NCBI RefSeq assembly: GCF_036169555.1
Contig: NZ_CP108032.1
Span: 5,022,001 to 5,086,000, forward strand
Length of the DNA stretch: 64,000 nucleotides
Reading direction: 5' to 3'
Origin: Streptomyces sp. NBC_00306
Lineage (GTDB): Bacteria > Actinomycetota > Actinomycetes > Streptomycetales > Streptomycetaceae
In this document: piece by piece, positions 9,183 through 16,787 of the stretch
Layout of the letters: every line of letters starts with the position of its first letter
How positions within the stretch are numbered: the stretch's first letter is position 1
Translations under genes and position numbers: made by a program
Notes under the pieces: generated by a model
What the model saw: only the letters and a program-made list of their open reading frames with translations
The model's database searches: none
Told to the model about the DNA's origin: nothing

Positions 9183-10454
9183 TCAGCGCTGTGCGCCGGC
9201 GAGCAGCATCCGGTGCTCGGCGCGGGCCACCCGGGTCCCGTACAGCGTGATCGAAACGACGCCGAGCACGGCCAGCAGGCCCAGCAGGACCGTGCCCGCC
9301 CAGCCGCCGGAGTGGTAGGCGAGGGCGCCGAGCGCACCGCCCGCGCTGCTGCCGAGGTAGTACGCGGACTGGTACAGCGCGGACGCCTGGGCGCGGCCCG
9401 TCTTCGCCGTACGGCTCACCGAGGACGAGGCGACCGCGTGCCCGGCGAAGAACCCGGCGGTGATCAGCACCAGTCCCAGCAGCACCGCGGGCAGCGTGTC
9501 CGCCAGTGACAGCAGCAGGCCGGCGGCGGTCGTGGTGACCGCGAGGTACAGGGCTCCGCGGCGGCCGAGACGGCCGACCAGCTTCCCGGCGGCGGCGGAG
9601 GAGACCGTACCGACGAGGTACACCAGGAAGATCGAGCCGACGATGCCCTGCGGCAGGCTGAAGGGGGCCTCGACCAGCCGGTAGCCGATCACCGTGTAGA
9701 CCGCGCCGAACACCGTCATGAACAGGGCGCCGATCGCGTACAGCCGCAGCAGCAACGGGTCGGCGAGATGACCGCGGACCGTCGCGACGAGGGCGCGCGG
9801 GTTCACCGAACCGGGCCTGAAGTGACGGGCCCTGGGGAGCATCGCGCGGAAGACCAGCGCGCACACCAGGGCCATCAGGCCGACCGCGGCGAGCGCCGCG
9901 CGCCAGCCCCAGAGCTGGGCCACCCAGCCGGTGACGATCCGCCCGCTCATCCCGCCGATGCTGTTGCCCGCCACGAACAGGCCGATCGCGGCCACCAGCG
10001 CCTTCGGCCGCACCTCCTCCGCGAGATACGCCATCGCCGAGGCCGGCAGCCCGGCCAGCGCCGCGCCCTGCACGGCACGCAGCGCCACCAGCCACTCCAG
10101 GCTCGGCGCGAACGGCACCAGCAGTCCCACCGCCACGGCGACGGCCAGCGACGCCGTCATCACGGTGCGCCGCCCGAAGCGCTCGGAGAGCGAGCTCATC
10201 GGCAGGACGAACAGGGCCAGCGCGGCGGTCGCCGCGGAGACGGTCCAGCTGGCGGCGGACGCGCTCACGCCGAAATCGGCGGAGACGGCGGGCAGCAGCG
10301 CCTGCGTGGAGTAGAGGAGGGCGAACGTGGCCATACCGGCGGCGAAGAGCGCGAAGCTCATGCGGCGGTAGCCGGGCTGCCCGGGGGAGAGGAGTTCGGG
10401 TGACGACGGGCCGGCGCCCACGGGAGTGGACGCCTTGGTACTGGCGGGAGACAT
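9183..10454 (-). CDS. MFS transporter (YnfM-like)
   Basis: 423 residues with about twelve membrane segments and the MFS loop motif LSERFGRRTVM between segments 2 and 3. An Arg- and Pro-rich central loop lies near residues 205-220. Homologous families export drugs or metabolites, but the substrate cannot be told from sequence. It is divergent from a LysR-type regulator across 62 bp, the usual arrangement when the regulator controls the transporter. Confidence 0.85.
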   Translation of the reverse strand: MSPASTKASTPVGAGPSSPELLSPGQPGYRRMSFALFAAGMATFALLYSTQALLPAVSADFGVSASAASWTVSAATAALALFVLPMSSLSERFGRRTVMTASLAVAVAVGLLVPFAPSLEWLVALRAVQGAALAGLPASAMAYLAEEVRPKALVAAIGLFVAGNSIGGMSGRIVTGWVAQLWGWRAALAAVGLMALVCALVFRAMLPRARHFRPGSVNPRALVATVRGHLADPLLLRLYAIGALFMTVFGAVYTVIGYRLVEAPFSLPQGIVGSIFLVYLVGTVSSAAAGKLVGRLGRRGALYLAVTTTAAGLLLSLADTLPAVLLGLVLITAGFFAGHAVASSSVSRTAKTGRAQASALYQSAYYLGSSAGGALGALAYHSGGWAGTVLLGLLAVLGVVSITLYGTRVARAEHRMLLAGAQR

Positions 10455-10486
10455 GCTTCGAACGTAGGCGCCGGAACTTCATGCGT

Positions 10487-10502
10487 CCAATGCATGGATT
10501 GG
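10487..10502. promoter_or_regulatory. Inverted repeat in the MFS/LysR divergent promoter region
   Basis: CCAAT at 10487-10491 and ATTGG at 10498-10502 form a dyad with a 6-bp centre, itself containing TGCATG. Size and place suit a LysR-type operator shared by both promoters. Confidence 0.55.
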
Positions 10503-10516
10503 CCATAATCGTTCCC

Positions 10517-11470
10517 ATGGTGCATGACCACAGCTCACAGCCTCGGCTGTCACCGAGTAGTTACGAAGAAGACATCGCGCTGCTGCTCGCGCCGCGCCTC
10601 GCGTACTTCGCCGGAGTCGCCCGCCACGAGCATGTGACGCGCGCCGCACAGGAGATGGGGGTGCCGCAGTCGACCCTGTCACGGGCGATGGTGCGCCTGG
10701 AGAACGACCTCGGTCTGGCCCTGTTCGCGCGCAAGGGCCGCACGGTCTCTCTCACTCCGGCGGGGCGGACCTTCCTGGCCTCCGTGGAGCGGGCGCTGGG
10801 CGAGGTCGAGCGGGCGGCGGACTCGGTACGGGCGGACGCCGATCCCAGCGCGGGAAAGGTGGCGTTCGGCTTTCTGCACACCATGGGGTCGGAGACCGTG
10901 CCGGGGCTGTTGCGGGCCTTTCGCGCCGACCATCCGCGCGTCCGCTTCACCCTCGTGCAGAACTACGGCGAGGCGATGCTGGAGCGGCTGCGCGCGGGAG
11001 AGCTCGATCTGTGCCTGACCTCACCGGTGCCGGACGCGCCGGACCTCGTCGCCCGGCGCCTGGACGAGCAGCGGCTGCGCCTGGTGGTGCCGGACGACCA
11101 CCGGCTCGCCGGCCGCCGCCGCATCCGGCTGGCGGAGGCGGCGGACGAGGTCTTCGTGACCCTCGAACCCGGCTACGGTCTGCGCCGGATCACCGACGAC
11201 CTGTGCGCGGAGGCCGGCTTCACCCCGCGGGTCGCCTTCGAGGGCGAGGAGGCGGAGACCCTGCGCGGGCTGGTGGCCGCGGGCCTGGGCGTGGCCCTGC
11301 TGCCGCCGCCGGCCGTCGCGCGGCCGGGCGTGGTGGAGCTGACGGTGACCGCCCCGCGCGCGGTCCGCGAGATCGGTCTCGCCTGGCTCGACGGACACCC
11401 GGACACCGCCCCCGTGGCCGCGTTCAAGAAGTTCCTGCTCTCCCGCCGGGGCAACCTGCTCCCGGACTGA
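10517..11470 (+). CDS. LysR-family transcriptional regulator
   Basis: 317 residues. The N-terminal winged helix shows AYFAGVARHEHVTRAAQEMG and VPQSTLSRAMVRLENDLGLA, followed by LFARKGRTVSLTPAG. The rest is a periplasmic-binding-like effector domain (GKVAFGFLHTMGSETVPGLL; LVAAGLGVALLPPP). The start at ATG 10517 gives the usual 20-30 residue lead and leaves the divergent promoter intact; the longer reading from 10400 would run through the neighbour's promoter. It likely controls the divergent MFS gene and itself. Confidence 0.88.
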   Translation: MVHDHSSQPRLSPSSYEEDIALLLAPRLAYFAGVARHEHVTRAAQEMGVPQSTLSRAMVRLENDLGLALFARKGRTVSLTPAGRTFLASVERALGEVERAADSVRADADPSAGKVAFGFLHTMGSETVPGLLRAFRADHPRVRFTLVQNYGEAMLERLRAGELDLCLTSPVPDAPDLVARRLDEQRLRLVVPDDHRLAGRRRIRLAEAADEVFVTLEPGYGLRRITDDLCAEAGFTPRVAFEGEEAETLRGLVAAGLGVALLPPPAVARPGVVELTVTAPRAVREIGLAWLDGHPDTAPVAAFKKFLLSRRGNLLPD

Positions 11471-11521
11471 GAAACCGGTCCGGGAGGCGTCCGGGCACGT
11501 GACTGCGTGGGCCGCCCGGCC

Positions 11522-12382
11522 CTACCGTCGCAGCGATCTGCCGAAGCCGGCCGCCAGCGGCATCCGCAGGCCGAGCGGGGGAGGGGCCGCGAGCGCGTCG
11601 GCCACCGGGCGGGCGTAGGGCCGGGTGAAGAGGGCACCGAGGACGAAGTCGGCGGCCAGCGCCTGGACTTCACCGTGGTGCTGACGCAGCGCGTTGCCGT
11701 CCGTGTGGACCTCGAAGCGGCAGGTGTCGCGGTTCGTCTTCTTCGCCCGCTCGGCCAGCCGGTAGGACAACTCCGGGTCCGTACGGGCGTCGTTCGTGCC
11801 GTGCACGATCAGCACCTGCCGGCCGACGAGCTGCTTCACCGGTTCGGGTGTGGCCGCCATGTCGTCCTCGGGCAGCCACGGGGCGAGCGCCAGCACCGAG
11901 TTGACCGCCGGGTGGCCCGCGGCGTGCAGGGCCGCGCGGCCGCCGATGCCGTGGCCGACGAGACAGACGGGCACGTCCCCGTACCGCTGGAGCACGTCGT
12001 CCGCCGACCGGGCCGCGTCCACGGCAGGCAGTGCGTCCGTCCCGTTCCAGCCCCGGTAGCGGTAGTGCACCGCGTGCACCACCAGTCCGTGCTCGCGCCC
12101 CGCGCGTGCCAGCGACCGGCCCATCGGCAGTGCCGCCGCGTACGACAGCGGGGAGGGTCTGCGGACGGACTCGGGCTCCCCGTCGGGCAGGAGCAGGACC
12201 ACTCCGCCGACCGCCGGACCGGCTCCCGCCGCCCGGCCGCCCACCGCCCGGCCGAGCCGGGCCTCCCGACCGCGCCCGTTCCCTCGCTCTCCCCTCGCCA
12301 CGGTCGCCTCACGGCGGGTTCCCGTACCTCTGGCCTGGTCGCCCGGACGCCCCCACCACAGGGGCGATGCGTGGTGTGCCAT
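11522..12382 (-). CDS. Alpha/beta-hydrolase-fold protein lacking the nucleophile serine
   Basis: 286 residues. The fold is visible from about residue 58 (VGGVVLLLPDGEP, then VHYRYRGWNG), with a dienelactone-hydrolase-like C-terminal part (VLIVHGTNDARTDPELSYRL and HTDGNALRQHHGEV for the acid and base positions). The nucleophile elbow reads VCLVGHGIGGRAAL: the GxSxG serine is Gly145 (codon GGC). Either it is not a serine hydrolase or its activity is altered. The first 50 residues are Arg/Gly-rich and low in complexity, so the true start may be internal. It is divergent from add and shares that intergenic region. Confidence 0.7.
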   Translation of the reverse strand: MAHHASPLWWGRPGDQARGTGTRREATVARGERGNGRGREARLGRAVGGRAAGAGPAVGGVVLLLPDGEPESVRRPSPLSYAAALPMGRSLARAGREHGLVVHAVHYRYRGWNGTDALPAVDAARSADDVLQRYGDVPVCLVGHGIGGRAALHAAGHPAVNSVLALAPWLPEDDMAATPEPVKQLVGRQVLIVHGTNDARTDPELSYRLAERAKKTNRDTCRFEVHTDGNALRQHHGEVQALAADFVLGALFTRPYARPVADALAAPPPLGLRMPLAAGFGRSLRR

Positions 12383-12457
12383 GACAGAACAGTCTCAGAA
12401 GGGCGGGTGTACTCCACCCGTACGCACGGTCACTGTTACGTATCGACGCGGCTCCCT

Positions 12458-12469
12458 CTACGCGCGTAG
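12458..12469. promoter_or_regulatory. Nucleoside-regulon operator, site C
   Basis: Perfect CTACGCGCGTAG, 16 bp before the add start and 4 bp before its -10 box, inside the spacer of the inferred promoter. A bound protein would exclude RNA polymerase. Confidence 0.87.
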
Positions 12470-12473
12470 GGGC

Positions 12474-12479
12474 TAGAGT
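12474..12479 (+). promoter_or_regulatory. Candidate -10 box for a leaderless add transcript
   Basis: TAGAGT ends six bases before the add ATG, which places transcription start at or next to the A of the start codon. No Shine-Dalgarno is present, consistent with leaderless translation. The -35 side is weak. Confidence 0.55.
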
Positions 12480-12485
12480 GCGCAG

Positions 12486-13640
12486 ATGACGAGCCAGACC
12501 CTCAACACGCCCACCGCGGACCAGATCCGCCGTGCTCCGAAGGTGCTCCTGCACGACCACCTCGACGGCGGGCTGCGTCCGGGCACGATCATCGAACTCG
12601 CCCAGGCACACGGCTACGAACAGCTCCCCGAGTCCGAGCCGGACAAGCTGGGCATCTGGTTCCGCGAGGCCGCCGACTCCGGCTCGCTGGAGCGCTATCT
12701 GGAGACCTTCGCGCACACCTGCGCCGTCATGCAGACCCGCGACGCCCTCTTCCGGGTCGCCGCCGAGTGCGCCGAGGACCTCGCCGAGGACGGTGTGGTC
12801 TACGCGGAGGTGCGGTACGCCCCCGAGCAGCACCTGGAGGCCGGCCTCACGCTCGAAGAGGTCGTCGAGGCCGTCAACGAGGGCTTCCGCGAGGGCGAGC
12901 GGCGTGCCAGGGAGAGCGGTCACCGCATCCGCGTCGGCGCGCTGCTCACCGCCATGCGGCACGCGGCCCGCGCCCTGGAGATCGCCGAACTGGCCAACCG
13001 CTACCGCGATCTGGGCGTCGTCGGCTTCGACATCGCCGGCGCCGAGGCGGGCTTCCCGCCCACCCGTCACCTGGACGCCTTCGAGTACCTGAAGCGCGAG
13101 AACAACCACTTCACCATCCACGCCGGTGAGGCCTTCGGTCTGCCGTCGATCTGGCAGGCGCTCCAGTGGTGCGGCGCCGACCGCCTCGGGCACGGCGTGC
13201 GCATCATCGACGACATCGAGGTGGCGGACGACGGCACGGTGCGGCTCGGCCGCCTCGCCGCGTACGTACGGGACAAGCGCATCCCGCTGGAGCTCTGCCC
13301 GACGTCGAACCTGCAGACCGGCGCCGCCGACTCGTACGCCGACCACCCCATCGGGCTGCTGCGGAAACTGCACTTCAGGGCCACCGTCAACACCGACAAC
13401 CGGCTCATGAGCGGCACCAGCATGACCCGTGAATTCGAGTTGCTGACCGATACCTTCGGATACACGCTCGACGACATGCAGTGGTTCACCGTCAATGCGA
13501 TGAAGTCGGCGTTCATTCCTTTCGATGAACGACTGGCGATGATCAATGACGTGATCAAGCCCGGATACGCCGAGTTGAAATCCGAATGGCTGTTCCGCCA
13601 GACCGCCGCGACCAGCGATTCTTCCTCCGGCGGAAAGTGA
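12486..13640 (+). CDS. add: Adenosine deaminase
   Basis: Converts adenosine and deoxyadenosine to inosine and deoxyinosine, feeding purine nucleoside phosphorylase. The 384-residue length is usual. Zinc ligands and catalytic residues are seen in LLHDHLDGG (HxH), FTIHAGEAFG (His and catalytic Glu), RLGHGVRI (His) and TVNTDNRLM (Asp). CPTSNLQTG is also conserved. The ATG start fits a leaderless transcript from the -10 box at 12474. It is followed directly by a terminator, so it is a single-gene unit under operator C. Confidence 0.94.
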   Translation: MTSQTLNTPTADQIRRAPKVLLHDHLDGGLRPGTIIELAQAHGYEQLPESEPDKLGIWFREAADSGSLERYLETFAHTCAVMQTRDALFRVAAECAEDLAEDGVVYAEVRYAPEQHLEAGLTLEEVVEAVNEGFREGERRARESGHRIRVGALLTAMRHAARALEIAELANRYRDLGVVGFDIAGAEAGFPPTRHLDAFEYLKRENNHFTIHAGEAFGLPSIWQALQWCGADRLGHGVRIIDDIEVADDGTVRLGRLAAYVRDKRIPLELCPTSNLQTGAADSYADHPIGLLRKLHFRATVNTDNRLMSGTSMTREFELLTDTFGYTLDDMQWFTVNAMKSAFIPFDERLAMINDVIKPGYAELKSEWLFRQTAATSDSSSGGK

Positions 13641-13652
13641 TCGTACTTATCG

Positions 13653-13686
13653 GGAAGCGGCCGGGAACGTCAACACTCGGCCGCTT
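13653..13686 (+). terminator. Terminator after add
   Basis: GAAGCGGCCG at 13653-13662 pairs with CGGCCGCTTC at 13677-13686 across a 14-base loop. Confidence 0.75.
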
Positions 13687-13762
13687 CGCGGTGTTTGCCA
13701 CTCCTGTGGGGCGGGGCTAGCTTGCAGAGCCGCTCATATTCCCGTCCCAAGGAAAACCCCTG

Positions 13763-14155
13763 ATGAAGCAGTCTGCTGTCAAGACTCTCGGTGCCGCCGC
13801 TCTCGGTGCCGCCTTCGCCGCTGCCGCCGCGGGCTCCGCCGCCGCTGCCCCGGCGACGCTCCCCGACACCGCCACCCCGCTCGACAGCGTCACGAGCGTG
13901 GCGCCCGTGCAGAACGCCGTCACCAAGCTCCCGGCGGGTGCACCCGAGTCGCTGGTCGGTGGCCGGCAGGCCCTGACCGAGGCCGTCAGCCCGGTGGCGG
14001 CCACGCTGGAGGGCGTCACGAACAAGGCGCTGCCCACCGACGGTGCTGCCGACCCGGTCGCGGGTCTGCTCGGCGGCCTCCCGATCGCCGGGGGCCTTCC
14101 GCTGAACGGTCTGCCGCTGAACGGCCTTCCGCTCGGCGGCCTCCCCCTCGGCTGA
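13763..14155 (+). CDS. Small secreted Ala/Leu/Pro-rich protein with GLPLN repeats
   Basis: A 130-residue protein with a signal peptide (basic start, long Ala-rich core, cleavage probably after GSAAAA). The mature part has no recognised enzyme motif and ends in a repeat of GLPLN, GLPLN, GLPLG, GLPLG. A paralogue of similar length, export signal and composition lies at 21026-21436. ATG 13763 follows AAGGAAAA. Function is unknown; composition suggests a small surface or matrix protein. Confidence 0.75.
   Translation: MKQSAVKTLGAAALGAAFAAAAAGSAAAAPATLPDTATPLDSVTSVAPVQNAVTKLPAGAPESLVGGRQALTEAVSPVAATLEGVTNKALPTDGAADPVAGLLGGLPIAGGLPLNGLPLNGLPLGGLPLG
14093..14152 (+). repeat. Four 15-bp tandem repeats encoding GLPLN/GLPLG
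   Basis: Units begin at 14093, 14108, 14123 and 14138 and differ by a few bases; they form the C-terminus of the small secreted protein and end exactly at its stop codon. Confidence 0.85.
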
Positions 14156-14215
14156 GACACGGACGGACGGCGATCTTCCGACGGGCGCAACCGACATCCG
14201 CCGGACGCCACTGAA

Positions 14216-14251
14216 GTGGGGCGCACATCCCGAATCGGATGTGGGCCCCAC
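14216..14251 (+). terminator. Terminator after the small secreted protein gene
   Basis: GTGGGGC at 14216-14222 pairs with GCCCCAC at 14245-14251, and CACATCC at 14224-14230 with GGATGTG at 14237-14243, around a CGAATC loop. It overlaps the promoter zone of the next gene. Confidence 0.8.
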
Positions 14252-14274
14252 GTCTGTGTGCCAGGATCGCCGCC

Positions 14275-15114
14275 ATGCGCCCGAAGACCGCCGGGACACG
14301 TGCCCGACCGACCCTGCTGACAGCCCTCTCCGCCTTCTCCGCCCTCCTGCTGGCCACGGCCTGCACGAGTGACGACGGCAAGGAGCCCGCAAAGGGCTCG
14401 GACACGCCCGCGAGTTCGGGCGCGACCACCGGTGCCGGACCGGCCGACGGGGGAAAGAGCGACGGCGGCAACGGCGACGGCGGTGACAGCGGCCAGGGGA
14501 ACGGCGGCACCGCCGGCGGCGACACCTCGAAGCCGTTCACCGGCCCCCAGTTGGAGCGCTCCGCGCTGGCCACCGGAGATCTGCCCGGCTTCCAGGTGTC
14601 CAGCGGCAAGAGCGCCCTCGCCCCCGCGGGGCAGCCCACCGCCGACACCCCGACGTGCCAGCCGCTCGCCGATGCGATGGGTGACGCACCGAGCCCCCGG
14701 GCGAAGAGCACGGTCAACCGCGGGCTGGGCTCGGTCGAGAACGTCGGGCTCGCGGTGTCCGCCTCGGTCAGTGCCTACAGCGAGGCGGACGCGGTGAAGC
14801 TCATGGACGGCCTTCAGAAGGCTGTCGGCGCGTGCGGCAAGGGATTCACCGCCACCCTCCAGGGCCGCAGCGGCTCCTACCGTGAGGTGAAGGAGAGCCC
14901 CTTCACCGCCAAGGGCGCCGACGAGACCGTCAGCTGGACGGCGGTCGGGACCAACGAGGGCGTGGCCGCCCCGGTCCATCTGGTCGTGGTGCGCCAAGGC
15001 GCCACGGTGGCGCGGTTCATGGCGCTCGATCTCGCGCGGCGGGTACCGCCGCGCGTCCCCCAGGAGGTTGCCGACAAGCAGCTGGCGAAGGTCGGCCAGG
15101 TGCGGGCCGGCTGA
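14275..15114 (+). CDS. Lipoprotein of unknown function
   Basis: 279 residues with a lipoprotein signal ending LLATAC, so Cys is the lipidated residue. A Gly/Ser/Asp-rich linker of about 60 residues follows. From about residue 85 there is a folded domain (PQLERSALATGDLPGFQVSS) with the composition of PknH/LpqN-type sensor domains: alternating strands, two cysteines (TCQPLADAMG and VGACGKGF) and a late strand region WTAVGTNEGV. No enzyme motif is visible. ATG 14275 was chosen because it opens the signal peptide and follows AGGA. Probably anchored outside the membrane. Confidence 0.7.
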   Translation: MRPKTAGTRARPTLLTALSAFSALLLATACTSDDGKEPAKGSDTPASSGATTGAGPADGGKSDGGNGDGGDSGQGNGGTAGGDTSKPFTGPQLERSALATGDLPGFQVSSGKSALAPAGQPTADTPTCQPLADAMGDAPSPRAKSTVNRGLGSVENVGLAVSASVSAYSEADAVKLMDGLQKAVGACGKGFTATLQGRSGSYREVKESPFTAKGADETVSWTAVGTNEGVAAPVHLVVVRQGATVARFMALDLARRVPPRVPQEVADKQLAKVGQVRAG

Positions 15115-15127
15115 GCCGGCAGGTGTA

Positions 15128-15328
15128 CTACCAGGCCGTCGTGGCGGTCTTCTCGGCCGGCAGGAACAGCCACAGCGCCAGGTAGACCAGGAACTGCGGG
15201 CCGGGCAGCAGGCACGAGACGGCGAAGATGACCCGCATGGTGCCGGCGGATGTGCCGAAGCGCTGTGCCAGCGCGGCGCACACTCCACCGATCATGCGTC
15301 CCTCACGCGGGCGGACAAGTGCGGCCAT
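15128..15328 (-). CDS. PspC-domain small membrane protein
   Basis: 66 residues, almost entirely one PspC domain: ALVRPREGRMIGGVCAALAQ followed by RFGTSAGTMRVIFAVSC and a membrane segment FLVYLALWLFLPAE. PspC proteins sit in the membrane and often sense envelope state. ATG 15328 follows AAGGAG at good spacing, so longer readings are not needed. It stands between a lipoprotein gene and a VanZ gene. Confidence 0.85.
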   Translation of the reverse strand: MAALVRPREGRMIGGVCAALAQRFGTSAGTMRVIFAVSCLLPGPQFLVYLALWLFLPAEKTATTAW

Positions 15329-15430
15329 GATGGGCTCCTTTACGAGAACCGTCTGCGGATGTTCAGGAGCGGTTCCCGGTAGCTCCTGATGTATCCATGG
15401 TGGCTCTCGACAGGGGTGCAAAGCGTCGCT

Positions 15431-16000
15431 CTACGGTGCGATCCCGACCCTGGGAATCGTCGGGGTCGCCCCCTGAGAGGGCTCCTCCCGAAGGACGGCA
15501 CCGCGCGGACGCGAGGAGGACCCGGCATCCGCGCCCCGCTGCCTGCGGCGCAGCCGGGCCCGGCCGGCGGGGACGACCAGCAGATGGGCGATCGTCACCC
15601 CGGCGGTGTTCAGCAGCAGCGAGTCGACGTCGAGCACCCGTCCCGGTACGCCGGTCTGGAGCAGCTCTATGGCGATCGAGAGGAACGCGCCGGCCGCGAC
15701 GGTGCGGGCCAGTGAGGCCAGCGGCGAGACCATGAGTCTGCCGCCGGCCATGGGCAGCAGGACGCCGAGCGGCGCGAGCAGCAGCAGTCCCTCACCTATC
15801 CGGCGGGCGGCCTCCACGGGGCCCAGCGCGAGGTCGGCCTTGATACCGGCGAAGGGCTCGAGATTCGCGGCCGTCACCCACAGCACGTCCAGCGGGCGCA
15901 GGGTCAGCCATGCCACGAGCAGCAGATGCGCGAGGAGGAGGGTGACCCCCGCCGCGCGGAAGCGGATGACGGCACTGCCGCCCTGACCTTGACGCTGCAC
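15431..16000 (-). CDS. VanZ-family membrane protein
   Basis: About 189 residues with four membrane segments in the VanZ arrangement (LLLAHLLLVAWLTLRPLD first; LLLLAPLGVLLPMAG; AGAFLSIAIELLQTGVPGR; VDSLLLNTAGVTIAHLLVV). The NxxPF- and ELLQ-type conserved positions are present (ANLEPFAGIK, IELLQ). VanZ relatives alter sensitivity to teicoplanin and related agents, but most are uncharacterised. The C-terminal Arg-rich tail is cytoplasmic. GTG 16000 is the likely start; the extension to 16258 is Arg-rich and runs into the neighbouring gene. Confidence 0.75.
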   Translation of the reverse strand: MQRQGQGGSAVIRFRAAGVTLLLAHLLLVAWLTLRPLDVLWVTAANLEPFAGIKADLALGPVEAARRIGEGLLLLAPLGVLLPMAGGRLMVSPLASLARTVAAGAFLSIAIELLQTGVPGRVLDVDSLLLNTAGVTIAHLLVVPAGRARLRRRQRGADAGSSSRPRGAVLREEPSQGATPTIPRVGIAP

Positions 16001-16151
16001 GCCCCCCAAGACGCACGCTGCGCGCGAATCGGTTCCGGAAGCTTTCAAGTGGAAGCCGGACGGGTCGCGCCGCGCGGACCCTTCGGGGCCGTCACCGCAC
16101 CCCACAGGGCCGTCGGCGCGACGCACGTGACGTACGTCCCAGGCCGTGGCG

Positions 16152-16787
16152 CTACTGAGACGCGGACGGGGACGGCAGCGCTCCGAGCGTCGGCACCGTC
16201 TCGTCCGGCCGCTCCTTGGCCGTCTGGGAGCACGAGTAGCTCCGGGGCGCGTACGCACCCGGACCGCCGAGCACCACGGCGCCTCCCGGGGCCGCCGCCC
16301 GGCTCTCCGCGAACGTGCACACGATCTGAGTGAGAGCCGGCGCGGGCAGGTCCTCGGGCTGGCGGTTCAGCCGCAGCGTGCCCGCCGGGTCCCCCTTGCG
16401 CGGCCCCGCGGCCACGATCGGCCCGCGGACGTACGTGGCGAAGCCCGCCTCGCGCTCCGAGGACGACGGCTCCTTCTGCAACTCGTCGATCAGCGCCTGG
16501 GCCACCTGCACCCGGTCGGTCAGCGCCTTCTTCTCCGGCACTCCGGCCGTACGGTCCACGGACTCCAGCTGGGAGGCGCAGACGAGATAGACGCGCACCG
16601 GGACACCGCTCTCCGGCTGCGCCTGGGTGAGGTTGCCGCCCGACACCTCGCAGGGCACCCGCGACGGCGCCGCCCCGGCGTCGACGGGGACCTGGGTGGA
16701 CCTGATGCCGCACCCGCCGATGGCGAGGGCGCCCAGGAGGGCGGCGAACGCCACCACGGCCCGCCTGCCCGCTGCGTTCGGCGTCAC
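16152..16787 (-). CDS. Lipoprotein encoded with AfsQ2 (GerMN-like)
   Basis: A 211-residue lipoprotein with lipobox LAIGGC and a domain resembling GerMN-type lipoproteins (VPVRVYLVCASQLESVDRTA; DRVQVAQALIDELQKEPSSS). Its GTG start overlaps the kinase stop (GTGA), so it is the third gene of an afsQ1-afsQ2-lipoprotein operon. An accessory lipoprotein beside a kinase suggests modulation of the sensor at the outer face of the membrane. From memory the S. coelicolor counterpart is SCO4905. Confidence 0.8.
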   Translation of the reverse strand: MTPNAAGRRAVVAFAALLGALAIGGCGIRSTQVPVDAGAAPSRVPCEVSGGNLTQAQPESGVPVRVYLVCASQLESVDRTAGVPEKKALTDRVQVAQALIDELQKEPSSSEREAGFATYVRGPIVAAGPRKGDPAGTLRLNRQPEDLPAPALTQIVCTFAESRAAAPGGAVVLGGPGAYAPRSYSCSQTAKERPDETVPTLGALPSPSASQ

